51,519 bases of DNA, from positions 1 through 51,519 of the forward strand of contig JBQTIU010000059.1 in NCBI GenBank assembly GCA_052387815.1. Reading direction: 5' to 3'. Below the pieces are notes generated by a model. The model did not search any database, was not told the DNA's origin, and saw only the letters and a list, made by a program, of their open reading frames with translations. The DNA is from JBQTIU01 sp052387815. Its GTDB lineage: Bacteria; Pseudomonadota; Alphaproteobacteria; CACIAM-22H2. The translations under genes and the position numbers were made by a program. Numbering within the stretch: the stretch's first letter is position 1; each line of letters begins with the position of its first letter. Of the stretch, positions 1 to 7,159 are shown piece after piece.

Positions 1-132
1 GCTCTTGCAACCGGGCCATGGTCAACGTCGTGACGCCGATCTGCTCGCCGTGCAACGGCTCGGACAGGTCGGGGGCGCAGCGCATCTCCATGTAGTGGCT
101 GATCAGATGCTCGCCCTGGCTGGCCGGGGATC
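1..132 (-). pseudogene. sn-glycerol-1-phosphate dehydrogenase, central fragment (runs off left edge)
   Basis: Read on the minus strand from about 132 down to 1, this stretch encodes an open 43-residue segment with RSPASQGEHLISHYMEM followed by PLHGEQIGVTTL. This matches the conserved metal-binding core of the AraM/EgsA family of NAD(P)-dependent glycerol-1-phosphate dehydrogenases (B. subtilis AraM has SRPASGGEHHISHWIEM then ILHGAKVG). The two histidines (EH and LHG) are family metal ligands. No N-terminal part precedes it: the frame is lost in the G-rich tract at 143-172. The C-terminal part of the same family lies on the opposite strand at 184-357, so the gene is broken here, either in the genome or in the assembly. 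The family identity is secure; the reason for the break is inferred. Confidence 0.7.
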
Positions 133-183
133 GTGGCCCGCCGGGGGGGGGGGGCTCGGCCCGTGGGGGGGGTGGATCGCGTG
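133..183. other. G-homopolymer junction between inverted gene fragments
   Basis: The plus strand carries 12 consecutive G residues (143-154) and then 8 more (165-172). These tracts separate two pieces of one gene family that point in opposite directions. Long pure-G runs of this kind, at the joint of an inverted fragment, are typical of a chimeric read or a contig-end artefact, although a true inversion breakpoint cannot be excluded from sequence alone. Confidence 0.6.
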
Positions 184-357
184 CGCGGGCGCGCCGGCGC
201 GCCGACCGCCCCGCAGGCGGTCGGCTGGCCGCTGCCGTTGTACGGGCAGGCGCTGATCCACGCCCGCGAGCTCCGCGATCGCTACACCTTCCTCGACCTG
301 GCCGGCGATTGCGGCCGGTTCGATGAGGACGGCTTCCTCGATGCGGCGACGCTGTAG
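184..357 (+). pseudogene. sn-glycerol-1-phosphate dehydrogenase, C-terminal fragment
   Basis: The plus-strand frame ending at the TAG at 355-357 encodes GAPTAPQAVGWPLPLYGQ, then ALIHARELRDRYTFLDLA. This corresponds to the last 50 or so residues of AraM/EgsA-type glycerol-1-phosphate dehydrogenases, where HA.(E/T)LRDR.T is conserved (B. subtilis AraM: FRHAHTLRDRCTGL). There is no plausible start or nucleotide-binding domain upstream. The rest of the family alignment appears on the other strand at 1-132, and the 60-80 residues that normally connect the two segments are missing. It is treated as a fragment rather than a functional gene. The stop codon is part of a TAGGGGC intergenic repeat. Confidence 0.65.
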
Positions 358-377
358 GGGCGAGGCGTTGCCTCGCC
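354..377. repeat. TAGGGGC-type intergenic repeat, copy A
   Basis: The element starts with GTAGGGGCG and contains a hairpin with stem GGCGAGGC (359-366) and GCCTCGCC (370-377), with a 3-nt loop. The TAG at 355-357 is also the stop codon of the preceding dehydrogenase fragment. Related sequence occurs at 564-588 and at 41816-41859. Confidence 0.6.
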
Positions 378-429
378 GGCGATCGGACGGCTCGCGACGG
401 AAAACGCTACCGCAGGGGCCGCAGGGCAC

Positions 430-495
430 GCGCAGAGAACGCAGAGGTTGAATCGCGGGCCGCGCCCCCGCGCCGCAGTCCATTCCTCTGCGACC
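430..495. repeat. Imperfect inverted repeat, GCAGAGG / CCTCTGC
   Basis: GCAGAGG at 441-447 and CCTCTGC at 485-491 are inverted, and CGCAGAG also occurs at 431-437. The flanking text is a patchwork of short GC-rich direct repeats without a coding signature. It resembles the dispersed GCAGAG-type intergenic repeats of large proteobacterial genomes. No gene or promoter is apparent between 378 and 563. Confidence 0.4.
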
Positions 496-563
496 TCAGC
501 GTTGCCCGCGGCGATCTCGGCGGTGAAACGTCCCTCGGGCGGGTTGCCAACCAACCGGTATCA

Positions 564-588
564 ACCTGCCCCTACGGGTGCGGCCCTA
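564..588. repeat. TAGGGGC-type intergenic repeat, copy B
   Basis: On the minus strand this reads as a doubled unit, GTAGGGCCGCACCC followed by GTAGGGGCAGG. The first TAG (586-588 on the plus strand) is the stop codon of the LysR gene. It is related to copies at 354-377 and 41816-41859. Confidence 0.5.
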
Positions 589-1464
589 CCCGGTGGCGGC
601 AAACAGGTCGAGGAAGGCCTGGACGGGCCGCGAGGGGCGGCGCTCGGCCAGCCGCACCAGGTACTCGGTCATGGTGAGGCTTGCCGCCTCGCCCGGCCCG
701 GCGCGCAGCGCGATCGCCACCAGGCGCTGATCGGCGCCGAATTCGGCCGCCGAGACCACGCCGATGCCGAGCCCCGCGGCGACCGCCTCGCGCACCGCCT
801 CGCGCGAGTCGATCTCTATCACGGCGTTGAGGGGGACGCGGGCGCGCCTCGCCGCCCGCTCGAATAGGACGCGGGTGATCGAGCCCGGCTCGCGCATCAC
901 CATCGGCCGGCCGGCGAGCTCGGATATGGCGACCGAGCGGCGCCCCGCGAGCTCGTGATCGCGCGGCACGAAGATCACCAGGGGGTCGCGCCGTAGCGCG
1001 CGGGCGACCAGCAGCGGATCGGCCGGCACCTCGGCCAGGACCGCCACGTCGAGGCGGTAATCGCGGAGGTCGCGCAACAGGGCCTCGGAATTGCCGATCG
1101 CCAGCGACGCCGTGAGGCCGGGATAGCGGCGATTGAAGGCGGCGAGCGCGGCGACGATGTGGTGCGGGCTGTCGGCGCCGAGGCTCAAATGCCCGCAGCT
1201 GAGGCTCTGGGCCGAAGCCAGGATATCGGCGGCCTCCGCCTCGAGATCGAACAGGCGGCGGGTCACCGCCAGCAGCTCGCGTCCAAGTCGCGTCGGTTCG
1301 ACCCGCCGGCCGCGGCGGTGAAACAGCGCCACGCCGTAGCGCGCCTCGAGCCCCGCTACCTGGGCCGACAGCGTCGGCTGGGTGAGGTTGAGCCGCCGCG
1401 CCGCCTTGGTGAACCCGCCTGCCGACCCGACGGCGTGGACGGCGCGCAGGGCCGAGTAAATCAT
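586..1464 (-). CDS. LysR-family transcriptional regulator, probable regulator of phnWX
   Basis: The 292-residue protein has the LysR layout: an N-terminal winged helix-turn-helix (FTKAARRLNLTQPTLSAQV, residues about 19-37, followed by LEARYGVALFHRRGR) and a C-terminal periplasmic-binding-like effector domain from about residue 90 (GHLSLGADSPHHIVAALAAF onward). It is divergent from phnW with 97 bp between the two start codons, the classic arrangement in which a LysR protein controls the neighbouring operon and itself. A candidate palindromic site overlaps its own start codon. The effector is not visible from sequence; AEP or phosphonoacetaldehyde is the natural guess from context. The stop codon lies inside a TAGGGGC repeat. 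The family is certain and the target is inferred. Confidence 0.9.
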   Translation of the reverse strand: MIYSALRAVHAVGSAGGFTKAARRLNLTQPTLSAQVAGLEARYGVALFHRRGRRVEPTRLGRELLAVTRRLFDLEAEAADILASAQSLSCGHLSLGADSPHHIVAALAAFNRRYPGLTASLAIGNSEALLRDLRDYRLDVAVLAEVPADPLLVARALRRDPLVIFVPRDHELAGRRSVAISELAGRPMVMREPGSITRVLFERAARRARVPLNAVIEIDSREAVREAVAAGLGIGVVSAAEFGADQRLVAIALRAGPGEAASLTMTEYLVRLAERRPSRPVQAFLDLFAATG

Positions 1465-1477
1465 AGATATTATCTAT
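1463..1477. promoter_or_regulatory. Candidate LysR operator
   Basis: ATAGAT-ATT-ATCTAT is a perfect 6-bp inverted repeat with a 3-nt spacer and contains the LysR T-N11-A pattern (1464-1476). It overlaps the regulator's start codon and sits 10 bp upstream of the -35 of the phnW promoter, centred near -53 relative to the predicted start site. That fits activation of phnW with simultaneous autorepression. Confidence 0.55.
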
Positions 1478-1487
1478 TCGATCCATA

Positions 1488-1516
1488 ATGACAATTGATT
1501 GGACAACTCCTATAGC
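1488..1516 (+). promoter_or_regulatory. Sigma-70-type promoter of phnWX
   Basis: ATGACA (1488-1493), a 17-bp spacer and TATAGC (1511-1516) match the housekeeping consensus at 5/6 and 4/6 positions. Transcription would begin near 1523, 39 nt before the phnW ATG. This placement rules out the upstream in-frame TTG at 1499 as a start. Confidence 0.55.
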
Positions 1517-1561
1517 CGGCCCCAGACTCGGTGGCAATTGGTTTTCGCCCCGGGAGCCCCG

Positions 1562-2710
1562 ATGACCGCCTCGCCCGAGGAACCGCTGCTCTTGACGCCC
1601 GGCCCGCTCACCACCTCGCGGGCGACCAAGGAGGCGATGTTGCGCGATTGGGGCTCGCGCGATCCGGCATTCATCGCGATGAACGCCCGGGTGCTCGAGC
1701 GGCTCACCGAGCTCGCCGGCGGCAAGGGAACCCATGTCGCGGTCCCCGTCCAGGGCTCGGGCACCTTCGCCGTCGAGGCGATGCTCGGCACCCTGGTGCC
1801 CCGCGCCGGCAAGCTTCTGGTGCTGGTCAACGGCGCCTACGGCAAGCGCATGGCCAAGATCTGCCGGGTGATGGGCCGCGCCTTCGCCGCGCTGGAGACG
1901 CCCGAGGATACGCCGCCCTCGCCGGCGGCGGTCGCGGCGGCGCTCGGCGCCGACCCGGCGATCACCCACCTCGCGGCGGTCCACTGCGAGACCACCTCGG
2001 GCATCTTGAACCCGGTGGCCGAGATCGCGGCGCTCGCCGCCGCTCATGGCAAGGGGTTGCTGATCGATGCCATGAGCGCCTTCGGGGCGCTCGCTTTGGA
2101 TGCGCGCGAGGTGGAGTTCGATGCGCTCGCCGCCTCGGCCAACAAGTGCCTCGAGGGCGTGCCCGGCTTCGGCTTCGTCATCGCCCGCCGCTCGGCGCTC
2201 GCCAATGCGGCGGGCAACGCGCATTCGCTGTCGCTCGATCTTCACGACCAGTGGGTCAATATGGAGAAGACCGGGCAGTGGCGCTTCACGCCGCCGACCC
2301 ACGTCATCGCCGCCTTCGACCGGGCGCTCGGCGAGCATGCGGCCGAGGGCGGCATCGTGGGCCGGCTGGCGCGTTACCGGCGCAACTGCCGCGTGCTCGT
2401 CGAGGGCATGCGGGCGATGGGTTTCCGGACCCTCCTTGCCGACCAGCTGCAGGCGCCGATCATCGTCACGTTCCACACCCCGAGCGACGAGCGTTTCGAT
2501 TTCGACGCCTTCTACGACAAGCTCCGCCGGCAAGGCTATGTCATCTATCCCGGCAAGCTCACGGTCGCGGAGTCTTTCCGAATCGGCTGCATCGGGGCCG
2601 TGGGCGAGGCCGAGATGCGGGGCGCGCTGGCGGCGGTCCGGCGCGCGCTCGACGAGATGGGAGTGGCCGACGGATCGCCGGCCCGACGCCCGGCGCCCGC
2701 GATCGCGTGA
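1562..2710 (+). CDS. phnW: 2-aminoethylphosphonate--pyruvate aminotransferase
   Basis: PhnW transfers the amino group of 2-aminoethylphosphonate to pyruvate, giving phosphonoacetaldehyde and alanine. The 382-residue product has the class V aminotransferase fold: LLTPGPLTTS at the N terminus, HCETTSGILNP, the PLP-pyridine Asp in LLIDAMSAFG (D169), and the Schiff-base Lys in SANKCLEGVPGFGF (K195), close to the numbering of the Salmonella enzyme. The ATG at 1562 is chosen because GGGAG (1552-1556) precedes it and because the predicted promoter lies over the longer TTG start. The adjacent phnX completes the pathway, and both are probably induced through the divergent LysR protein. The product channels AEP, the commonest natural phosphonate, to carbon, nitrogen and phosphate supply. 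Confidence 0.95.
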   Translation: MTASPEEPLLLTPGPLTTSRATKEAMLRDWGSRDPAFIAMNARVLERLTELAGGKGTHVAVPVQGSGTFAVEAMLGTLVPRAGKLLVLVNGAYGKRMAKICRVMGRAFAALETPEDTPPSPAAVAAALGADPAITHLAAVHCETTSGILNPVAEIAALAAAHGKGLLIDAMSAFGALALDAREVEFDALAASANKCLEGVPGFGFVIARRSALANAAGNAHSLSLDLHDQWVNMEKTGQWRFTPPTHVIAAFDRALGEHAAEGGIVGRLARYRRNCRVLVEGMRAMGFRTLLADQLQAPIIVTFHTPSDERFDFDAFYDKLRRQGYVIYPGKLTVAESFRIGCIGAVGEAEMRGALAAVRRALDEMGVADGSPARRPAPAIA

Positions 2711-2768
2711 TCGGGTCGTCCATGCGATCGCTGGCCCGCCACCCAAAATCGATCGGGGACATGAGCCC

Positions 2769-3599
2769 ATGAGCTTCGCGTATTCCAGGCGCTATCGCGG
2801 CCCGATCCGGGCCGTCCTCCTCGACTGGGCCGGCACCACCATGGATTTCGGCTGCATGGCGCCGGCGGTGGTGTTCCGCGACGTGTTCGCGCGCCAGGAC
2901 GTGCCGATCACCATGGATGAGGCGCGGGCGCCGATGGGCGCGCACAAGCGCGTCCACATCCAGAGCATCACCCGGATCGGGACCGTCGCCAAACGCTGGC
3001 AGGAGCGGCACGGCCGGGCGCCGAGCGAGGACGATGTCGAGCGCATGTTCGCCGATTTCGTGCCCTTGCAGCTCAAATGCCTGGCCGATTACTGCGACCT
3101 CATTCCCGGGACCCTCGAGGCGGTCGCGGAACTGCGCAAGCGCGACATCAAGATCGGCTCCACCACCGGCTTTACCCGCGAGATGATGGCAATCCTGCAG
3201 AAGGAAGCGACCCGGCGCGGCTATACCCCCGACGCCACGATTTGCGCCACCGACGTGCCGCTGGCGCGGCCCTACCCGTTCATGTGCCTCAAGAACATGA
3301 TCGAGCTCAAGGTGTGGCCGGTCGAGGCGTGTGTGAAGGTCGACGACACGCTGCCCGGCGTCGAGGAGGGGCTGAATGCCGGCATGTGGACGGTCGCGCT
3401 CGCCGTCTCGGGCAACGAGGTTGGGCTGCCGCTCGCCGAGTATCAGGCCCTCGACCCGGCGCGACGGGCGGCCATGCGCGAGCATGCCGTCGAGCGGATG
3501 TGGCAGTGCGGCGCGCATTACGTGGTCGACAGCATCGCCGATCTCGTGCCCTGCATCGACGACATTGCCGATCGCCTGCGGCGAGGCGAGAAGCCTTAA
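2769..3599 (+). CDS. phnX: Phosphonoacetaldehyde hydrolase (phosphonatase)
   Basis: PhnX cleaves the C-P bond of phosphonoacetaldehyde to acetaldehyde and phosphate. The 276-residue protein is a HAD-superfamily enzyme. Motif I LLDWAGTTMDFG supplies the nucleophile D19, and the cap-domain Lys that forms the Schiff base is K60 in MGAHK. Their spacing of 41 residues equals that in the Bacillus cereus enzyme (D12, K53). IGSTTGFTREMM and the acidic KVDDTLPGVEEG motif are also intact. The ATG at 2769 is used; an ATG at 2761 is out of frame and stops after three codons. The 58-bp gap after phnW suggests one transcript, ending at the hairpin at 3606-3660. Confidence 0.96.
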   Translation: MSFAYSRRYRGPIRAVLLDWAGTTMDFGCMAPAVVFRDVFARQDVPITMDEARAPMGAHKRVHIQSITRIGTVAKRWQERHGRAPSEDDVERMFADFVPLQLKCLADYCDLIPGTLEAVAELRKRDIKIGSTTGFTREMMAILQKEATRRGYTPDATICATDVPLARPYPFMCLKNMIELKVWPVEACVKVDDTLPGVEEGLNAGMWTVALAVSGNEVGLPLAEYQALDPARRAAMREHAVERMWQCGAHYVVDSIADLVPCIDDIADRLRRGEKP

Positions 3600-3605
3600 T
3601 AGCCG

Positions 3606-3660
3606 GCCGCCCGCCGCGTCGCCCGGGGTCCGCCCTCGGGCAAGGGCGGCGGCGGGCGGC
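3606..3660 (+). terminator. Hairpin terminator after phnX
   Basis: A 12-bp perfect outer stem, GCCGCCCGCCGC (3606-3617) and GCGGCGGGCGGC (3649-3660), encloses an inner stem CCGCCCT/AGGGCGG. It is followed by TTGCGTTC, only weakly T-rich. It begins 7 bp after the phnX stop and separates phnWX from the next operon. Nothing coding is seen from here to 3839. Confidence 0.5.
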
Positions 3661-3839
3661 TTGCGTTCAATTGATCGTGAGATCACGTGGGCGTGACTGG
3701 CCCTCCCCGGTCCGACAGGGATACGGTTGCTGAACCCCCCTTTCTGCCTCGGCTAGGGTCGGCGGCGGGGCGACCCGTGGCCGATGTTCCTCCCGCCACC
3801 TGGTTCTGGTTCGACAACCTTGCAAAGGAGACCACGATC

Positions 3840-4133
3840 ATGAAAGCGAGTTCCCTGTTTATCGCCTCGGCAATCGCGGCGGCGTTTTCATTGACCCCGA
3901 TCGCCCAAGCGCTGGCCCACCATGAAGCGGGCCATACCGGGCCTGCCCCCGCGCCGGCGTTCAAGGCCGATAAGTGCTTCGGCCTCGCCAAGGCCGCCAA
4001 GAACGACTGCCAGACCGCCACCTCCTCGTGCGCCGGCACCTCGAAGCGAGACGCCCAGGGGGACGCCTGGATGTACGTGCCGGCGGGGACCTGCGAGAAG
4101 ATCATTGGCGGCAGCCTCACGAAGAAGGGCTGA
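3840..4133 (+). CDS. bufA1: Bufferin-type RiPP precursor (DUF2282, BufA1 family)
   Basis: This 97-residue protein has a Sec signal peptide (hydrophobic core at about residues 5-22, likely cleaved after AQALA at residue 26) and a short mature part with four cysteines (C46, C57, C64, C85) in the DUF2282 pattern KCFGLAKAAKNDC, SSCAGTSK and PAGTCEKI. DUF2282 proteins are precursors of bufferins, ribosomal peptides on which a DUF692 enzyme converts cysteines to thiooxazoles that bind copper and protect the cell. The His residues after the signal (HHEAGH) could add metal affinity. A strong Shine-Dalgarno AAAGGAG (3824-3830) fixes the start. The modification enzyme, its partner and a DoxX protein follow in the same direction. 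Which cysteines are modified here is not visible. Confidence 0.9.
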   Translation: MKASSLFIASAIAAAFSLTPIAQALAHHEAGHTGPAPAPAFKADKCFGLAKAAKNDCQTATSSCAGTSKRDAQGDAWMYVPAGTCEKIIGGSLTKKG

Positions 4134-4159
4134 GGACCTGCCGGCGCCGGAGGGGTGGC

Positions 4160-5032
4160 ATGTCCGGGCGGCGCTACGCCGCGGCGATCCCGCTGGAAAC
4201 CGGGATCGGGCTGCGCGCGCCGCATCATGCCGACATCATTGCCGCCCGTCCGGCGGTCGGCTGGTTCGAAGCCCACGCCGAGAACTACATGGGTGGTGGC
4301 CCCCCGCTCCACTACCTCGAGGCGCTCCGCCGCGACTGGCCAGTCGCGTTGCATGGCGTCGGCCTGTCGCTTGGCGGCGCCGAGGGTCTCGATCGCCGCC
4401 ACCTCGAGCGGCTCGCCGGCCTCGTCGAGCGCATCGAGCCCGGGCTGGTCTCGGAGCACCTGTCGTGGAGCGCCGCGGACGGCGTCTATCTCAACGACCT
4501 CCTGCCGCTGCCCTACACCGAGGAGGCGCTCGCCCTCCTCGCCGCTCACGTCGCGGCGGTCCAGGACCGGCTTGGTCGGCGGATCCTGGTCGAGAACCCT
4601 TCCACATATCTGCGCTACGTCGACTCGGCTATCCCGGAAGCCGAATTCCTCGCCGAGCTGGCGCGGCGTACGGGTTGCGGATTGCTCTGCGACGTCAACA
4701 ACATCTACGTGACTTGCGCCAACCACGGCGGTGATGCGCGGGCCTATCTCGCGGCCCTGCCGGCCGGCGCGGTCGGCGAGCTTCACCTCGCCGGCCATCA
4801 CGTCAACCAGGTCGATGAACTCGCCATCCTGATCGACGATCACGGCGCCCGGGTCGCCCCGCCGGTCTGGGAGCTTTACGCGGCGGCCGTGGTGCGCTTC
4901 CCGGCCGCCCCCACGCTGATCGAGTGGGACACCAACCTGCCGGCGCTCGCCGTGCTGGTCGCCGAGGCCGCCGAGGCCGACCGCCGGCGCCTTGGGGTGC
5001 TGGCCGAGATTGCCGGTGCCGACGCTACGTGA
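4160..5032 (+). CDS. bufB: DUF692 multinuclear iron enzyme (MbnB-like), bufferin synthase
   Basis: The 290-residue protein is a DUF692 TIM barrel of the type that modifies cysteines in methanobactin (MbnB) and bufferin precursors, using O2 and a multinuclear iron site. Candidate metal ligands of the family are all present: H65 (LHGVGLS), E99-H100 (SEHLSW), E145-N146 (VENPS), D178 and N180/N181 (CDVNNIYV), H209 and H213 (ELHLAGHH), H228, and E255 (IEWD). It lies 26 bp after the precursor gene with GGAGGGG in front of its ATG, and the next gene starts inside its 3' end, so the two are translationally coupled. This matches the need of MbnB-type enzymes for a partner protein. The function is inferred from family and context. 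Confidence 0.9.
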   Translation: MSGRRYAAAIPLETGIGLRAPHHADIIAARPAVGWFEAHAENYMGGGPPLHYLEALRRDWPVALHGVGLSLGGAEGLDRRHLERLAGLVERIEPGLVSEHLSWSAADGVYLNDLLPLPYTEEALALLAAHVAAVQDRLGRRILVENPSTYLRYVDSAIPEAEFLAELARRTGCGLLCDVNNIYVTCANHGGDARAYLAALPAGAVGELHLAGHHVNQVDELAILIDDHGARVAPPVWELYAAAVVRFPAAPTLIEWDTNLPALAVLVAEAAEADRRRLGVLAEIAGADAT

Positions 5033-5798
5033 ACTGCAAAGCAGCTTCCGCGCCGCCATGCATGGCGACGATCCCGTGGCAATCGCCGCCGCCGTGGTCG
5101 TCGACCGCCTGGCGCCCGCACGACGGCTCCAGATCTATCGCAACCACTACGACCTGACGCTCGGCGAAGCGCTGGCCGCGACCTTCCCCGTGGTCCGCCG
5201 GCTGGTGGGCGAGTCCTTCTTCGGCTTCGCCGCGCGCCAGTTCACTGCCGCCGAACCGCCTTGCGGCCCTTGCCTGTTCGAATACGGGGCCGGCTTTCCC
5301 GACTTTCTCGCCGAGCTTCCGGCCTGCCGGTCGCTGCCCTATCTCCCCGACGTGGCCCGGCTCGAATGGGCCATCAACCTCGCCTACCACGCCAGCGATG
5401 TCCCGGCGCTTGGCCCCGGCGATCTTTCCGAGGTCGCGCCGGCGCAGATGCCCGACCTCGCGTTCGTGCTCCACCCATCGTGCCGGCTGCTGGAGTCCCG
5501 CTATCCGGTCGATCGCATCTGGCGCGTCAATCAGCCCGACGCCGACCCGGCCGTGCAGGTCGACCTCGCCGAAAGCGGGGTGCGACTGTTCGTGCGCCGC
5601 CGCGGCCTCGACGTCGAATGGCGAACGCTGGACGCCGCCGAATACGCTTTCCTCCATCGACTCGGCGCCGGCCGCTCAGTCCAACAGGCGTTCGAGGCGG
5701 CGACCGCGACCGGCCCGCTCGATCTCACCTCGACGCTGGCCGGCCTGGTCGCCGACGGCGCCTTGACCGGCTTCCTCGATACCCGCACCGCGAGGTGA
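5016..5798 (+). CDS. bufC: DUF2063 partner protein of the DUF692 enzyme
   Basis: The 260-residue protein begins VPTLRELQSSFRAAM, a helical N-terminal region typical of DUF2063, containing APARRLQIYRNHYDLTLGEALAATFPVVRRLVG. The C-terminal half resembles the RiPP-recognition fold expected of MbnC-like partners, which bind the precursor and complex with the DUF692 enzyme. The GTG at 5016 is chosen (TTG at 5010 or 4992 is possible); with it the gene overlaps bufB by 17 nt. C-terminal features such as LDAAEYAFLHRL are family-typical. The role as the obligatory partner of bufB is known for the family; it is inferred for this protein. Confidence 0.85.
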   Translation: MPTLRELQSSFRAAMHGDDPVAIAAAVVVDRLAPARRLQIYRNHYDLTLGEALAATFPVVRRLVGESFFGFAARQFTAAEPPCGPCLFEYGAGFPDFLAELPACRSLPYLPDVARLEWAINLAYHASDVPALGPGDLSEVAPAQMPDLAFVLHPSCRLLESRYPVDRIWRVNQPDADPAVQVDLAESGVRLFVRRRGLDVEWRTLDAAEYAFLHRLGAGRSVQQAFEAATATGPLDLTSTLAGLVADGALTGFLDTRTAR

Positions 5799-5804
5799 GT
5801 GCCC

Positions 5805-6284
5805 ATGACCCATCCGACCATGACCAATCGCGCCGCCTTCGCCGGCGGCCTGCTCGTCCGGATCGGGGCCGTGCTGGATTTGCTCGGTCGCTTTCCGATG
5901 GCGATCCTGGAGGTGATGTTCCGCGTCGGCGTCGCCTCCGTGTTCTTCAAATCGGGGCTCCTCAAGCTCGACAACTGGGACTTGACGATGAGCCTGTTCG
6001 CGGACGAGTACAAGGTGCCGCTGTTGGCGCCCGGCATTGCCGCCTTCCTTGCCGCCTTCTTCGAGCTCACCTGCGCGCCGATGATCGCGTTCGGCCTCGG
6101 CGCCCGGCTCGGCGCCGCGGCGCTCTTGGGCATGACCTTGGTGATCCAGACCTTCGTCTACCCCGAGAACTGGTCCGAGCACCTGATCTGGGCGGCGCTG
6201 CTCGGCTATGTGCTGACGCGCGGGCCGGGGCCGATCTCGCTCGACTACCACCTGTGGCGCTGGCTCACGGCCCGGCGCGGTTAG
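5805..6284 (+). CDS. bufD: DoxX-family membrane protein of the bufferin operon
   Basis: This 159-residue protein has four hydrophobic segments (about residues 30-50, 75-97, 100-118 and 123-140) and DoxX features: FRVGVASVFFKSGLLKL at the start of the first helix and ENWSEHLIWAALLGYVL near the end. DoxX proteins frequently close DUF2282/DUF692/DUF2063 operons, where their exact job is unclear (redox or thiol-related membrane function has been proposed for DoxX). The ATG at 5805 is preceded by GAGGTGAG, which overlaps the stop of the previous gene; a GTG at 5799 is also in frame. Its 3' end overlaps the convergent EamA gene by 4 nt. Confidence 0.88.
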   Translation: MTHPTMTNRAAFAGGLLVRIGAVLDLLGRFPMAILEVMFRVGVASVFFKSGLLKLDNWDLTMSLFADEYKVPLLAPGIAAFLAAFFELTCAPMIAFGLGARLGAAALLGMTLVIQTFVYPENWSEHLIWAALLGYVLTRGPGPISLDYHLWRWLTARRG

Positions 6285-7144
6285 CGCGCGAACAGGACGA
6301 CGATCACGCCGAGCCCGAGCACGAGCGCGGCGGGCAAGCGCCGCCCCAGGCCGGCCTCGGCGAGCCACACGCCGCCGATCAGGACCGAGATCGGGATCGA
6401 GATTTGGCGCACCGCGCTGATCGCCGCGACGTTGCCGCCGAGCTCGTAGGCCAGCAGCACCAGATAGTAGCCGCCGTAGCCGAGCACCCCGAGCGCCGCA
6501 TAGCGCAGCGGCGAAGCGGCCCAGGTGGTGAAGGGAAGGCCGAAGCGCCTGTCCCCATGGTTGCGCCCACAGAGCATCGCGAAGCCGGGCGCCGCCAGGG
6601 CCTGGGTCCAGAACACGACGGCAATCGGATCGATCGAGCGCGTCAGGCGCGCGTCGATCACCGCGTGCGCGGCCGCGCCGAGCATGGCGCCGAGCGCCAA
6701 GCCGAGCGCCAGCGGGTCGGCCAACAGCCGCGCGCCGGGCCGGTGCTGGAGGACAAACGCGCCGACCAGCGCGAGCGCGATCCCGGCCAAGAGGGCCGGC
6801 GAATAGGTCTCACCGAGGGCGACAACGCCGATGGCGACGATGCCGAGCGGCGAGGAGCGGATGATCGGGTAATAGACCGACAAGTCGCCGCGCTTCATTG
6901 TGCGGACGACCAGAAGGCCGTAGGCGAACTGGCAAGCGGCCGAGGCGGCGACCAGCGTCCAGGCCTCGATCGCCGCCATCAGATCGACGCCCTTCGCGAG
7001 GGCATGGGCGAGCGCAAGGACGACGAAGCCGAGGATCATCGTCAGGTAGGCGATCCCGGGATCGGGATCGCGCTTGATCAGCGCGTTCCAGAGCGGATGC
7101 AGGAAGGCCGAGGCCAGCACCAAGCCGGCGACGCTTGCATCCAT
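6281..7144 (-). CDS. EamA/DMT-superfamily transporter
   Basis: The 287-residue protein is almost entirely hydrophobic with about ten predicted transmembrane helices in two homologous halves, as in drug/metabolite transporters of the EamA family (first half begins LASAFLHPLWNALIKRD; the second repeats the pattern after about residue 148). The ending VRQISIPISVLIGGVWLAE is a typical second-repeat EamA motif. The substrate cannot be read from sequence. It follows rlmB by 15 bp on the same strand and is probably co-transcribed with it, and converges with the bufferin operon. A role in exporting the bufferin is possible only by adjacency and is not favoured, because it lies on the opposite strand. 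Confidence 0.85.
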   Translation of the reverse strand: MDASVAGLVLASAFLHPLWNALIKRDPDPGIAYLTMILGFVVLALAHALAKGVDLMAAIEAWTLVAASAACQFAYGLLVVRTMKRGDLSVYYPIIRSSPLGIVAIGVVALGETYSPALLAGIALALVGAFVLQHRPGARLLADPLALGLALGAMLGAAAHAVIDARLTRSIDPIAVVFWTQALAAPGFAMLCGRNHGDRRFGLPFTTWAASPLRYAALGVLGYGGYYLVLLAYELGGNVAAISAVRQISIPISVLIGGVWLAEAGLGRRLPAALVLGLGVIVVLFAR

Positions 7145-7159
7145 GCGTGGGAAGGGCCG

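Noticed and set aside
1499..1561. TTG start that would lengthen PhnW by 21 residues
   Set aside because: It lies between the -35 and -10 of the predicted promoter and the extra residues have no family match.
6281..7144. EamA transporter as the bufferin exporter
   Set aside because: It is on the opposite strand and pairs with rlmB; bufferin precursors carry a Sec signal and do not need it.
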